Assembly (NCBI GenBank): GCA_902783515.1
Contig: CACZRK010000364.1
Coordinates: forward strand, 1 to 8,260
Reading direction: 5' to 3'
Length of the DNA: 8,260 nt
Source of the DNA: an uncultured Coriobacteriaceae bacterium
GTDB taxonomy: Bacteria; Actinomycetota; Coriobacteriia; Coriobacteriales; UMGS124
In this document: piece by piece, positions 1-6,053 of the stretch
How the letters are laid out: every line of letters begins with the position of its first letter
Numbering within the stretch: position 1 is the first letter of the stretch
Notes under the pieces: generated by a model
Databases searched by the model: none
What the model was told of the DNA's origin: nothing
Seen by the model: only the letters and a program-made list of their open reading frames with translations
Position numbers and translations under genes: made by a program

Positions 1-3
1 CGC

Positions 4-78
4 GGGCGATTGGCTCAGGGGTAGAGCACTTCCTTCACACGGAAGGGGTCGCAGGTTCGAATCCTGCATCGCCCACCA
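4..78 (+). tRNA. tRNA-Val (anticodon CAC), CCA encoded
   Basis: This is a complete cloverleaf. The acceptor stem GGGCGAT (4-10) pairs perfectly with ATCGCCC (68-74), followed by discriminator A75 and an encoded CCA (76-78). The anticodon stem CTTCC (29-33) pairs with GGAAG (41-45) around the seven-base loop TTCACAC, which places CAC at 36-38. CAC reads GUG valine codons, which suits the G-ending codon preference of this genome. The T arm GCAGG/TTCGAAT/CCTGC is intact. Only three bases precede the gene, so its promoter or any upstream tRNA partner lies outside the window. A strong terminator begins ten bases after the CCA, so this is the last gene of its transcript. Confidence 0.97.
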
Positions 79-87
79 TCGCACACG

Positions 88-122
88 AAGGGGCCGGGGG
101 CTTCACGCCTCCGGCCCCTTTT
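88..122 (+). terminator. Intrinsic terminator of the tRNA-Val transcript
   Basis: GGGGCCGG (90-97) pairs perfectly with CCGGCCCC (111-118). AA (88-89) pairs with the first TT, and there is extra G-C pairing inside the loop. The stem runs straight into TTTT (119-122). On the other strand the stem is followed by only two T residues, so it should act mainly on plus-strand transcription. Confidence 0.9.
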
Positions 123-187
123 GCGTGCGCGGCGGTCTGGCGCCCCCGACGTCGACCCCGCATACGCGCCCGGCCAGCGTGCGCGCG

Positions 188-210
188 GGGCGGCCGACTA
201 GTCGCCGCCC
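188..210 (-). other. GC-rich hairpin downstream of the MscS gene
   Basis: GGGCGG (188-193) pairs with CCGCCC (205-210) and CG with CG inside, leaving one bulged C and an ACTAGT loop. It lies 26 bases past the stop codon of the minus-strand channel gene, where a terminator would be expected. No T-run follows it on that strand, so it is at best a factor-assisted terminator or an mRNA 3'-end stabiliser. Stems of this size also arise by chance at this GC content. Confidence 0.3.
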
Positions 211-235
211 GTCGCAGGCCGACTGGCCGCGCGCC

Positions 236-1057
236 TCATTCCGCGCTGTCGGTGACCTCGGGCGCGCCTTCGTCATCCACAAGCGCAATGTGTGCGAAGT
301 ACGGCTTGCGCGCGATCGCGCGAATCACCTTGTCTCGCACGCCCGCGAAGGGGATGTCAGGGCGGACGAACAGGTAGACCTTGCCGTCAACGCCGTAGGC
401 GCTCACCGCCTCAAAGAGCACCGTCGGCTGCATCCCAGGCTCGTCATGCAGCTCGGGGATGTGTGCCGCCTCGATCGTCTCGCACAGGTCGCGCGCCACG
501 GCGGCCACGTCCTCGCCCGGCTTCATGATGAAGGGGATCGTGCAGAGAGACTCGGACTTCTCGGGTCGGCGCACGATGGACGTCGTGTTCAGGACGGAGT
601 TCGGTATCACGACGTTCTCGCCAAGGCGGTTCACGACGACGGTGTGACGCCACGTGAGGTCCTTCACGGTGCCGGTGATGCCGCTGATCGTGACGTTGTC
701 CCCGATCGAGATGACGTTGGAGACCATGAGCGTGAAGCCACCGATGACGTTTGAGATCGTGTCCTTCAGGCCGAGCGAGAGGGCGACCGACGTGATGCCC
801 AGCGCGGAGACGAAGGCGGTCGGCTTGACGCCGAACACCGGCTCCAGCACCAGGATGAGCGCGATCGACCAGATGACGACCCTCGTGAGGTTCAGGATGA
901 TCGACGCGCGCGGCACCTTGTCCAGCTTGGGCAGCACGTGGCGGATGGCGCGGATCACGAGGTGCTGCACGACTGCCGCGATGACGACCACCGCGGACAG
1001 GAAGAGCAGCCTGATCAGCACGATGCTGGCGTCAACGCCGAAGATGGTGAAATCCAT
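236..1057 (-). CDS. Small-conductance mechanosensitive channel (MscS family)
   Basis: This 273-residue integral membrane protein is predicted to open under membrane tension and release solutes during hypo-osmotic shock. Three hydrophobic segments lie at about residues 9-33, 52-75 and 80-110. The third is the pore helix: it has the small-residue pattern ALGITSVALSLGLKDTISN (85-103), followed by the beta-domain with GDNVTISGITGTVKDL (119-134) and the family-typical VVIPNSVL (149-156). The remaining part matches the cytoplasmic alpha/beta domain that forms the side-portal cage, so the length is normal for the minimal family. The start ATG at 1057 has GGAG five bases upstream on the minus strand. 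The gene is divergent from ligA and converges on the tRNA gene. Which MscS subtype it is, and whether it has ion preference, cannot be told from sequence. Confidence 0.93.
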   Translation of the reverse strand: MDFTIFGVDASIVLIRLLFLSAVVVIAAVVQHLVIRAIRHVLPKLDKVPRASIILNLTRVVIWSIALILVLEPVFGVKPTAFVSALGITSVALSLGLKDTISNVIGGFTLMVSNVISIGDNVTISGITGTVKDLTWRHTVVVNRLGENVVIPNSVLNTTSIVRRPEKSESLCTIPFIMKPGEDVAAVARDLCETIEAAHIPELHDEPGMQPTVLFEAVSAYGVDGKVYLFVRPDIPFAGVRDKVIRAIARKPYFAHIALVDDEGAPEVTDSAE

Positions 1058-1190
1058 GATGGCTCCGATCGCCGCCGTCCGGGCGACGCGTCTTGGGAAG
1101 ATGTGCGTCCGAGAAGCTTACTCGCGATGGGCGTGCGTCGTGTGAACGGCTTCTGCGACATCGCGTCGCCCCGGATCGGCGGCCGGTGGT

Positions 1191-1211
1191 CTCGCGGTAC
1201 CATAGCGCGAG
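1191..1211 (+). promoter_or_regulatory. Candidate ligA -10 element within an inverted repeat
   Basis: TACCAT (1198-1203) fits the actinobacterial TANNNT -10 pattern and is flanked by the perfect repeat CTCGCG (1191-1196)/CGCGAG (1206-1211). The decamer TACCATAGCG (1198-1207) occurs again on the minus strand upstream of trpS, which supports a promoter role. No convincing -35 is visible at the correct distance. A TTGACG at 1264-1269 has no matching -10 downstream. The rest of the 1058-1360 interval holds the ligA leader stems and no gene that I can support. Confidence 0.4.
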
Positions 1212-1224
1212 CAGACGAGATCCT

Positions 1225-1316
1225 GGTCGGGCGGCTGCCGTGACGGCGACCGCCCGACCGCAGTTGACGAGTCAGGCGCCAGGGCGGTCGTGCGCCCGTC
1301 GCGTTCGGACGGGCGC
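1225..1316 (+). promoter_or_regulatory. Structured ligA leader with competing stems
   Basis: Three perfect inverted repeats follow one another. GGTCGGGCGG (1225-1234) pairs with CCGCCCGACC (1250-1259), 10 bp, with a further GCCG/CGGC stem and TGA loop inside. CGACCGCCC (1247-1255) pairs with GGGCGGTCG (1282-1290), 9 bp. GCGCCCGTC (1292-1300) pairs with GACGGGCGC (1308-1316), 9 bp with a 7-base loop. The first two share bases 1250-1255 and cannot form together. A weaker GGGCG/CGCCC (1282-1286/1293-1297) competes with the second and third. The element ends 35 bases before the ligA Shine-Dalgarno. No T-run follows any stem, so a terminator is not evident. No known riboswitch class is recognised. 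Confidence 0.4.
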
Positions 1317-1350
1317 GGGCGTGGCGCGCGACGACGACAGTGACGCATGA

Positions 1351-1356
1351 GGGAGG
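1351..1356 (+). promoter_or_regulatory. ligA ribosome binding site
   Basis: GGGAGG lies four bases before ATG 1361. It decides the start: the in-frame GTG at 1340 would overlap nothing resembling a ribosome binding site and adds only seven residues (MTHEGGR), three of which are encoded by this site and its spacer. Confidence 0.75.
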
Positions 1357-1360
1357 CCGC

Positions 1361-3664
1361 ATGGCGGAACGTACGAACAACGAGGTCGGCGCGGGTGCGG
1401 GCGCCGAGACGCTGCCGCTCTTTGACGAGAACGGCGACGCGGTCACCTATGACCCGAAGGCGCGGGCGACGGACGCGGCTGCTGACGCGGCGCGTGCCCA
1501 GGAGCTGCGGCGGCTGTTGAACTATCACGCCTATCGCTACTACGCGCTGGACGACCCCGAGATCACCGACGCCGAGTTCGACCGGCTCCTCAGGGAGCTG
1601 CAGGACATCGAGGCGCGCCGTCCCGAGCTCGTGACGCCTGACAGCTACACGCAGCGCGTCGGCGGCTACGTCTCCAGCCAGTTCGAGGAGGTGCGCCACG
1701 CGGCGCGCATGTACTCCATCGATGACGTGATGAACCTCGGCGAGCTTGACGAGTGGCTCGGGCGGACGGCGCGCAACCTCGGCGTGGAGCCGACGTACAC
1801 CTGCGAGCTGAAGATCGACGGGCTCGGCGTCGCGCTCACGTATCGCGCGGGCGAGCTCGTGCGCGCCGCGACGCGCGGCAACGGCGTCGTGGGCGAGGAC
1901 GTCACGCTGAACGTGGAGACGATCAGGGACGTGCCGAAGCGACTGGCGCCCGAGGCGATGGCCCACGTGACGGGCGACTCCGACACGATCGAGGTTCGCG
2001 GCGAGGTCTACATGCCCAAGGACTCCTTCGTGAGGCTCAACGAGGCGGCCGACGACGAGGGACGCGCGCCGTTCGCCAACCCGCGCAACGCCGCGGCGGG
2101 GTCACTGCGCCAGAAGGACCCCAAGGTCACCGCGTCGCGCGACCTCGCGACGTTCATGTACGCGCTCGCCGACATGGGGTCGCTGGACGTCGACTGCCAG
2201 TGGGACTTCCTCGCCTGGCTGCGTCAGGCGGGGTTCCACGTGAACCCGAACGTCCAGCGCTGCTCGGGCGCGGCGGAGGTCCACGCCTTCTGCGAGCAGG
2301 CACTCGGTCGCCGCGAGGGCCTGCCGTATGACATCGACGGCGTCGTGGTCAAGGTCGACTCCTTCGCGCTGCAGCGCACGCTCGGCTTCACCGCACGCGC
2401 CCCGCGCTTCTTCACCGCCTTCAAGTTCCCGCCGGAGGAGCGGCGCACGGTGCTGCGCAACATCGCGGTGCAGGTCGGCCGCACCGGCGTCCTGACGCCC
2501 GTGGCGGAGTTCGACCCCGTCGAGGTCGCCGGCTCCACGATCGCCCGCGCGACGCTGCACAACATAGACGAGGTGCGACGCAAGAACGTGCGCGTCGGCG
2601 ACACGATCGTCGTCCACAAAGCGGGCGACGTCATCCCCGAGGTCGTTGGACCCGTGCTCGAGCTGCGTCCCGCAGACGCGCCGGAGTTCCAGATGCCGCA
2701 GACATGCCCGGCGTGCGGCAGCCCCGTCATCCGCGAGGAGGGGGAGGTCGCCTACCGCTGCGTCTCCATCGACTGTCCCGCCCAGGCGGCCGAGCGCCTG
2801 CTCCACTGGGTGAGCCGCCCCGTCATGGACATCGAGCTCGTGGGGGACAAGATGGTCGCCGCACTGATCGACGCCGGCCTCGTGCGCGACGTCGCCGACT
2901 TCTACGACCTCACCGTCGATCAGGTCGCGGCGCTGCCCACCGGCCGCGTCTACGAGAACGACGTCACCGGCCATCGCGCGGGCGACCCGATCCTGCGCGA
3001 CGGCGTTCCGACGGGCAGGACGTATCGCACGACGGTGGAGGGCCATCGCGCCGGCGACCCGGCGACGGTCGGCGCCAAGACCGCCGAGAAGGCCGTCACC
3101 AACATCCAGGCGAGCCGCTCAAAGCCGTTCTCGCGCGTGCTCTTCGGCCTGGGCATCCGACACGTCGGCAAGTCAGTCGCCGAGGCGCTCACCGCGGCGT
3201 TTCCCTCGCTCGAGCGGCTCCGCGCCGCCGACGTGGACGAGATTGCGCAGGTGGACGGCGTCGGGCCGCAGATCGCGACGAGCGTGCACGCGTTCCTGCG
3301 CGTGCCGGAGAACCTTGCGGTCATCGAGCGTCTCCGGAAGGCGGGCGTCTCGCTTGAGCAGGAGAGCGTCGCCGACGCGCTCCCGCAGACGCTGCAGGGG
3401 CTCACGTTCGTGCTGACCGGCACGCTCGAGCACTGGTCGCGCGAGCAGGCGGGCGAGGCGCTGAAGGCGCGCGGCGCGAAGGTGTCAGGCTCGGTGAGCA
3501 AGAAGACGTCCTACGTCGTCGCCGGCGAGGCCGCCGGATCGAAGCTGGAGAAGGCGCGCGCACTGGGCGTGCCGGTGCTTGACGAGACGCAGATGGAGCG
3601 CATCCTGGAGGATGGCGCGCTGCCGGACGCTTCGGGCGACGGCGATATGGGTACGAGGGACTAG
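1361..3664 (+). CDS. ligA: NAD-dependent DNA ligase LigA
   Basis: LigA seals 5'-phosphate/3'-hydroxyl nicks in DNA using NAD+, joining Okazaki fragments and finishing repair. All domains are present in 767 residues. The Ia NAD-binding domain starts near residue 46, with Y60, Y61, D70, F73 and D74 as in actinobacterial LigA. The adenylation domain has the catalytic lysine K151 in KIDG, EVRGE (211-215), DIDGVVVK (324-331) and K355 in FKFPPEE. The OB fold begins with VGRTG. The zinc finger has C449, C452, C467 and C472. Helix-hairpin-helix repeats follow (about 490-670), then a BRCT domain (about 674-751) with the VLTGTL and SVSKKTSYVVAGE motifs. It is about 95 residues longer than the E. coli enzyme, owing to a 45-residue N-terminal extension and a 45-residue duplicated insert at 526-571. 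The common RGDG motif is RGNG here (N174). Nothing suggests inactivity. Confidence 0.97.
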   Translation: MAERTNNEVGAGAGAETLPLFDENGDAVTYDPKARATDAAADAARAQELRRLLNYHAYRYYALDDPEITDAEFDRLLRELQDIEARRPELVTPDSYTQRVGGYVSSQFEEVRHAARMYSIDDVMNLGELDEWLGRTARNLGVEPTYTCELKIDGLGVALTYRAGELVRAATRGNGVVGEDVTLNVETIRDVPKRLAPEAMAHVTGDSDTIEVRGEVYMPKDSFVRLNEAADDEGRAPFANPRNAAAGSLRQKDPKVTASRDLATFMYALADMGSLDVDCQWDFLAWLRQAGFHVNPNVQRCSGAAEVHAFCEQALGRREGLPYDIDGVVVKVDSFALQRTLGFTARAPRFFTAFKFPPEERRTVLRNIAVQVGRTGVLTPVAEFDPVEVAGSTIARATLHNIDEVRRKNVRVGDTIVVHKAGDVIPEVVGPVLELRPADAPEFQMPQTCPACGSPVIREEGEVAYRCVSIDCPAQAAERLLHWVSRPVMDIELVGDKMVAALIDAGLVRDVADFYDLTVDQVAALPTGRVYENDVTGHRAGDPILRDGVPTGRTYRTTVEGHRAGDPATVGAKTAEKAVTNIQASRSKPFSRVLFGLGIRHVGKSVAEALTAAFPSLERLRAADVDEIAQVDGVGPQIATSVHAFLRVPENLAVIERLRKAGVSLEQESVADALPQTLQGLTFVLTGTLEHWSREQAGEALKARGAKVSGSVSKKTSYVVAGEAAGSKLEKARALGVPVLDETQMERILEDGALPDASGDGDMGTRD
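2936..3061 (+). repeat. Tandem in-frame duplication inside LigA
   Basis: Two 18-codon units with a 72-base period (2936-2989 and 3008-3061) encode PTGRVYENDVTGHRAGDP and PTGRTYRTTVEGHRAGDP, identical at 13 of 18 residues. The DNA copies match at 33 of 54 positions, with the GHRAGDP part nearly identical (20 of 21), so the duplication is not recent or has been unevenly constrained. It sits inside the second helix-hairpin-helix motif, between the VDQVAAL helix and the VGAKTAEKAVTNI helix, where most LigA proteins have only a short hairpin. Confidence 0.85.
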
Positions 3665-3665
3665 A

Positions 3666-3720
3666 ACGCACGCGCTGACGCAGGCGCCGCCCACGTCGTG
3701 GCGGGCCGACGCCCGTGCGT
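3666..3720 (+). other. Nested inverted repeats after ligA
   Basis: ACGCACG (3666-3672) pairs with CGTGCGT (3714-3720), enclosing GGCG/CGCC and a CCGC-CAC/GTG-GCGG stem with one bulge. It begins two bases after the ligA stop. No T-run follows, so it could be a weak terminator, a processing signal or leader structure for the next gene. No promoter for the next gene is convincing in 3665-3778. Confidence 0.3.
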
Positions 3721-3778
3721 CGCCGTGACTTCGCACATTTCGAACGGGGGCAGAGGCGCCCGTCGCCAGGAGGGAAGG

Positions 3779-4918
3779 ATGACGTCCATGGCCGATGAGG
3801 GTCAGAACACGATTGACACCAAGGGTCTCAAGCAGGAGCACATCGCCGCGAGCCGCTCGGGGGAGGGGCACGCCGTCTCCTTTGACATCGACGGGCTGCC
3901 GGACGAGATCTACGTCGGCGACACGGTGGCGCTCGTCCTCTTCGGGCAGTGCCAGAGCGGCTGCAGCCTTGTGAACGACAAGGTGTCGATCACGGACCAG
4001 AGCGGCGCCGTCGTCGCGACGTCCACGTTCGTCGGGCAGGAGGATGACCTGGCCTACACGGACAGCATGCTCATCACGGTTCCCGACACGGCCGGTGACT
4101 ACCAGTACCGCATCATCTACGAGCCCGCGCCGCTGCCGCTGCCCGACGACGGTGGCCCGGCGTTCCCCAATCCGCACAAGCGCAGGGAGCTCCTGCTGGT
4201 CCTCACGGTCAAGGAGCATCACGTCGCGCTCTCGACGTGGGGCCTCACCTCGCCGGTGTTCGTGAACGAGACGGTGGAGGTCACCGTCGGCGCTTCCTGC
4301 TCGGACGGGTGCTCGCTGGACGGATGCAGCGTGGAGGTCTATGACGCGGAGGGCGCCAAGCTCGCCGCCGGCAAGCTGCTGCCGCCGGAGGAGCCGCGCC
4401 CGAAGCTGTGGTGGGCGAAGCTCAGCGCGACCGCCCCTGCGGAGGCCAAGCTGCACCGCTGGGAGGCGCGCTTCGTCGCCGACGGCCTTTCGGTGCCGCA
4501 CGAGGCGGGCGTCCACAAGTTCTCGTTCGTCGCGAAGGTCCGCCCCGAGCGCGAGTTCAAGGCGCTCGTGATCGACGAGAAGACGCAGAAGCCGCTGCGC
4601 AGTGCCCGCGTGGAGATCAAGCCGACCGACGGCGGGAAGGCGCAGTTCGCGAGCACGAACGCGGAGGGCGAGGCGACGATCGGGTGCGCCAAGGGCATGT
4701 ATGACCTGAAGATCACGTCGCCGAGCAAGAAGAACTTCACCGAGACGCTGAACCTTGAGCCGGGTGACCTGAGCGTGGAGGTTCACATGCAGCCCACGAG
4801 CTCAACGGACGATCGGATCCCGATGAAGGTCCTGTCTGGCGGCGCGCCGTCCGCCGCTCCCGCCGAGACGGCGACGACCGAGACGACGGCTGCGCCCAAA
4901 GCGTCCAAGGCCGAGTAG
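3779..4918 (+). CDS. Unrecognised protein with two Ig-like modules, a Cys motif and a carboxypeptidase-regulatory-like domain
   Basis: The function of this 379-residue protein is not recognised. Two related beta-rich modules (about 33-150 and 151-270) each have a DTV/ETV strand, then C-x3-C-S-L (C58/C62 and C174/C178), then a strand ending in D-x-x-G-A, as in bacterial Ig-like folds. A third module (about 273-350) has the pattern of carboxypeptidase-regulatory or Cna-B-like folds: FKALVIDEKTQKPLRSARVEI, then TNAEGEATI and a YDLKI strand. Residues 353-379 form an Ala/Thr/Pro-rich tail, probably disordered. No signal peptide, membrane segment, lipobox or sorting motif is visible, which is odd for such folds. 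Six cysteines (58, 62, 174, 178, 183, 303) could bind metal or form disulfides. ATG 3779 is chosen because AGGAGG (3768-3773) lies five bases upstream. ATG 3788 is too far from it, and GTG 3698 has no binding site. It lies 114 bases after ligA, so co-transcription is possible but not shown. Confidence 0.8.
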   Translation: MTSMADEGQNTIDTKGLKQEHIAASRSGEGHAVSFDIDGLPDEIYVGDTVALVLFGQCQSGCSLVNDKVSITDQSGAVVATSTFVGQEDDLAYTDSMLITVPDTAGDYQYRIIYEPAPLPLPDDGGPAFPNPHKRRELLLVLTVKEHHVALSTWGLTSPVFVNETVEVTVGASCSDGCSLDGCSVEVYDAEGAKLAAGKLLPPEEPRPKLWWAKLSATAPAEAKLHRWEARFVADGLSVPHEAGVHKFSFVAKVRPEREFKALVIDEKTQKPLRSARVEIKPTDGGKAQFASTNAEGEATIGCAKGMYDLKITSPSKKNFTETLNLEPGDLSVEVHMQPTSSTDDRIPMKVLSGGAPSAAPAETATTETTAAPKASKAE

Positions 4919-4976
4919 CCTCACGGGAAGCTTGAGGGTGGAAAAGCCTTATATATCACGTAAGACTTTAGATTGA

Positions 4977-5029
4977 AGAACGTTAGGAGGCCCGTCACGC
5001 ACATGCTCGTGGCGGGCCTCCTGGGTTCT
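4977..5029 (+). terminator. Strong hairpin between convergent genes, probable terminator
   Basis: AGGAGGCCCG (4985-4994) pairs perfectly with CGGGCCTCCT (5013-5022). Pairing continues inward by five more base pairs (one G-T) to an eight-base loop, and outward, after a small internal loop, AGAAC (4977-4981) pairs with GTTCT (5025-5029). It lies 58 bases past the plus-strand stop and well past the HAD stop on the other strand, where shared termination would be expected. Neither strand has a proper T-run, so termination may need a factor. The remainder of 4919-5172 holds an A+T-rich island (4941-4984), a 10-base palindrome ATCGTACGAT (5133-5142) and no supportable gene. Confidence 0.5.
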
Positions 5030-5172
5030 GCGCCATGTGATCAGCGCGGTGTCCATCGCGGTCGCTTGTCGTACAGAGGACCGCTGGGCTGAACAGTCAT
5101 CACGGCAGCTCAGCTAGGCTGTCTGATAGTCAATCGTACGATGAAGTGAAGCGTTAGGGTTTGTACCTGTCA

Positions 5173-6021
5173 TCATGACGCCTGGGGATGCAGGCCGTCA
5201 AGGTACCTCCCGAAGCCATCCTCGGCGTTGGAGGGCGCCACGTCGTTGGCCAGCGTGCGGACGTCCTTCGCGGCGTTGCCCATCGCGACGCCCCATCCCG
5301 CAGCCCTGAGCAAGGGCACGTCGTTCATGTCGTCACCGAACGCCATGAGCTGGTCGCAGGACAGCCCGTGCGCCGCGAGCAGCGCACGGGCGCCAGCGGC
5401 CTTGTCAACGCCGTGCGGGATGATTTCGATCATCACCCCGCTGGTCGAGCGAATGACGTCCAGCATGGGGTAGCGCACGCGCAGCGCCTCCGCGACGCGC
5501 AGGCTCGTGCCGGCGTCCATCGAGCGGCTCACGAACACCTTGTTCGGGAGCGCGCCGCGATCGAGCAGCGCGAAGAGGTCCGCCTGCTCCGGCTCACACC
5601 CGACGATCTCCGCCTCCTGCCGGATCGCGGGGGCGTCGGGGTCGCGCACGCACCAGTGCGGGCCGGTGAAGTAGCAGGGCTGCAGCGCCGGCCAGAGACG
5701 ACCCATGAAGGCGAGCAGGTCGCGCGCGACGTCGCCGGGGATCGTCCGGTCCAGCACGACGGCGCCGGTCTCGTCGACGACGTACGCGCCGCTGTAGCAG
5801 ACACGCGCGCACGGAACGGCGAGCCGGCGCGCGATGGCGACCGTGCCGCTCGGCATCCGGCCCGTCGCGAACCCGAAGGTGACGCCAGCGCGCGCAAGGC
5901 GGCGGATCGCGCGGACGCTGCGGTCCGTGAGCTCGTGGCGAGGGCCGAGCAGGGTCCCGTCGATGTCCGTGAGCAGCGCCCGCACGTCGCGAACCGATCC
6001 GTCGGGCATTGTGGTGAGCAT
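5173..6021 (-). CDS. Cof-type HAD-IIB family phosphatase
   Basis: This 282-residue soluble hydrolase probably removes phosphate from small phosphorylated metabolites such as sugar phosphates. The substrate cannot be told. The four HAD motifs are intact: DIDGTLL with nucleophile D19 and acid/base D21; the threonine of ATGR (T53); K207 in GVDKAAG; and GDDMND with D230 and D234 binding magnesium. The large insert between motifs II and III (about 85-195) is the IIB-type cap that sets specificity. Length and order are typical of Cof/YidA-like proteins. It starts 32 bases after the trpS stop on the same strand, so the two are probably one operon. ATG 6021 is preceded by GAAAGG at a long 12-base spacing. 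ATG 6009 (MPDGSVRD) is an alternative that loses nothing conserved. The pairing with trpS looks positional rather than functional. Confidence 0.9.
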   Translation of the reverse strand: MLTTMPDGSVRDVRALLTDIDGTLLGPRHELTDRSVRAIRRLARAGVTFGFATGRMPSGTVAIARRLAVPCARVCYSGAYVVDETGAVVLDRTIPGDVARDLLAFMGRLWPALQPCYFTGPHWCVRDPDAPAIRQEAEIVGCEPEQADLFALLDRGALPNKVFVSRSMDAGTSLRVAEALRVRYPMLDVIRSTSGVMIEIIPHGVDKAAGARALLAAHGLSCDQLMAFGDDMNDVPLLRAAGWGVAMGNAAKDVRTLANDVAPSNAEDGFGRYLDGLHPQAS

Positions 6022-6053
6022 GCGCGCATCAGGCCTTTCGCGTCCGCAGGGGG

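Noticed and set aside
4..235. tRNA-Val as an integration site for a mobile element
   Set aside because: No integrase gene, no second copy of the tRNA 3' end and no foreign-looking composition follow. The next gene is an ordinary MscS channel.
1264..1269. TTGACG as the -35 of a ligA promoter
   Set aside because: No TANNNT-like hexamer lies 16-19 bases downstream, and the sequence is in the loop of a perfect inverted repeat.
2102..3046. Minus-strand open frame inside ligA (314 residues)
   Set aside because: It has low-complexity shadow composition and no ribosome binding site or motif, and lies entirely within LigA.
3485..4786. Long open frame antisense to the end of ligA and the unknown gene (433 residues)
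   Set aside because: It is an Arg/Ala/Leu/Val-rich translation typical of the antisense shadow of a high-GC coding frame, with no domain recognised. It spans two well-supported plus-strand genes.
5003..5092. 29-codon small frame starting ATGCTCGTG in the hairpin, with AGGAGG upstream
   Set aside because: The AGGAGG is 12 bases from the ATG and would be locked in the stem. The peptide has no recognisable feature, and the frame is explained by the hairpin arm.
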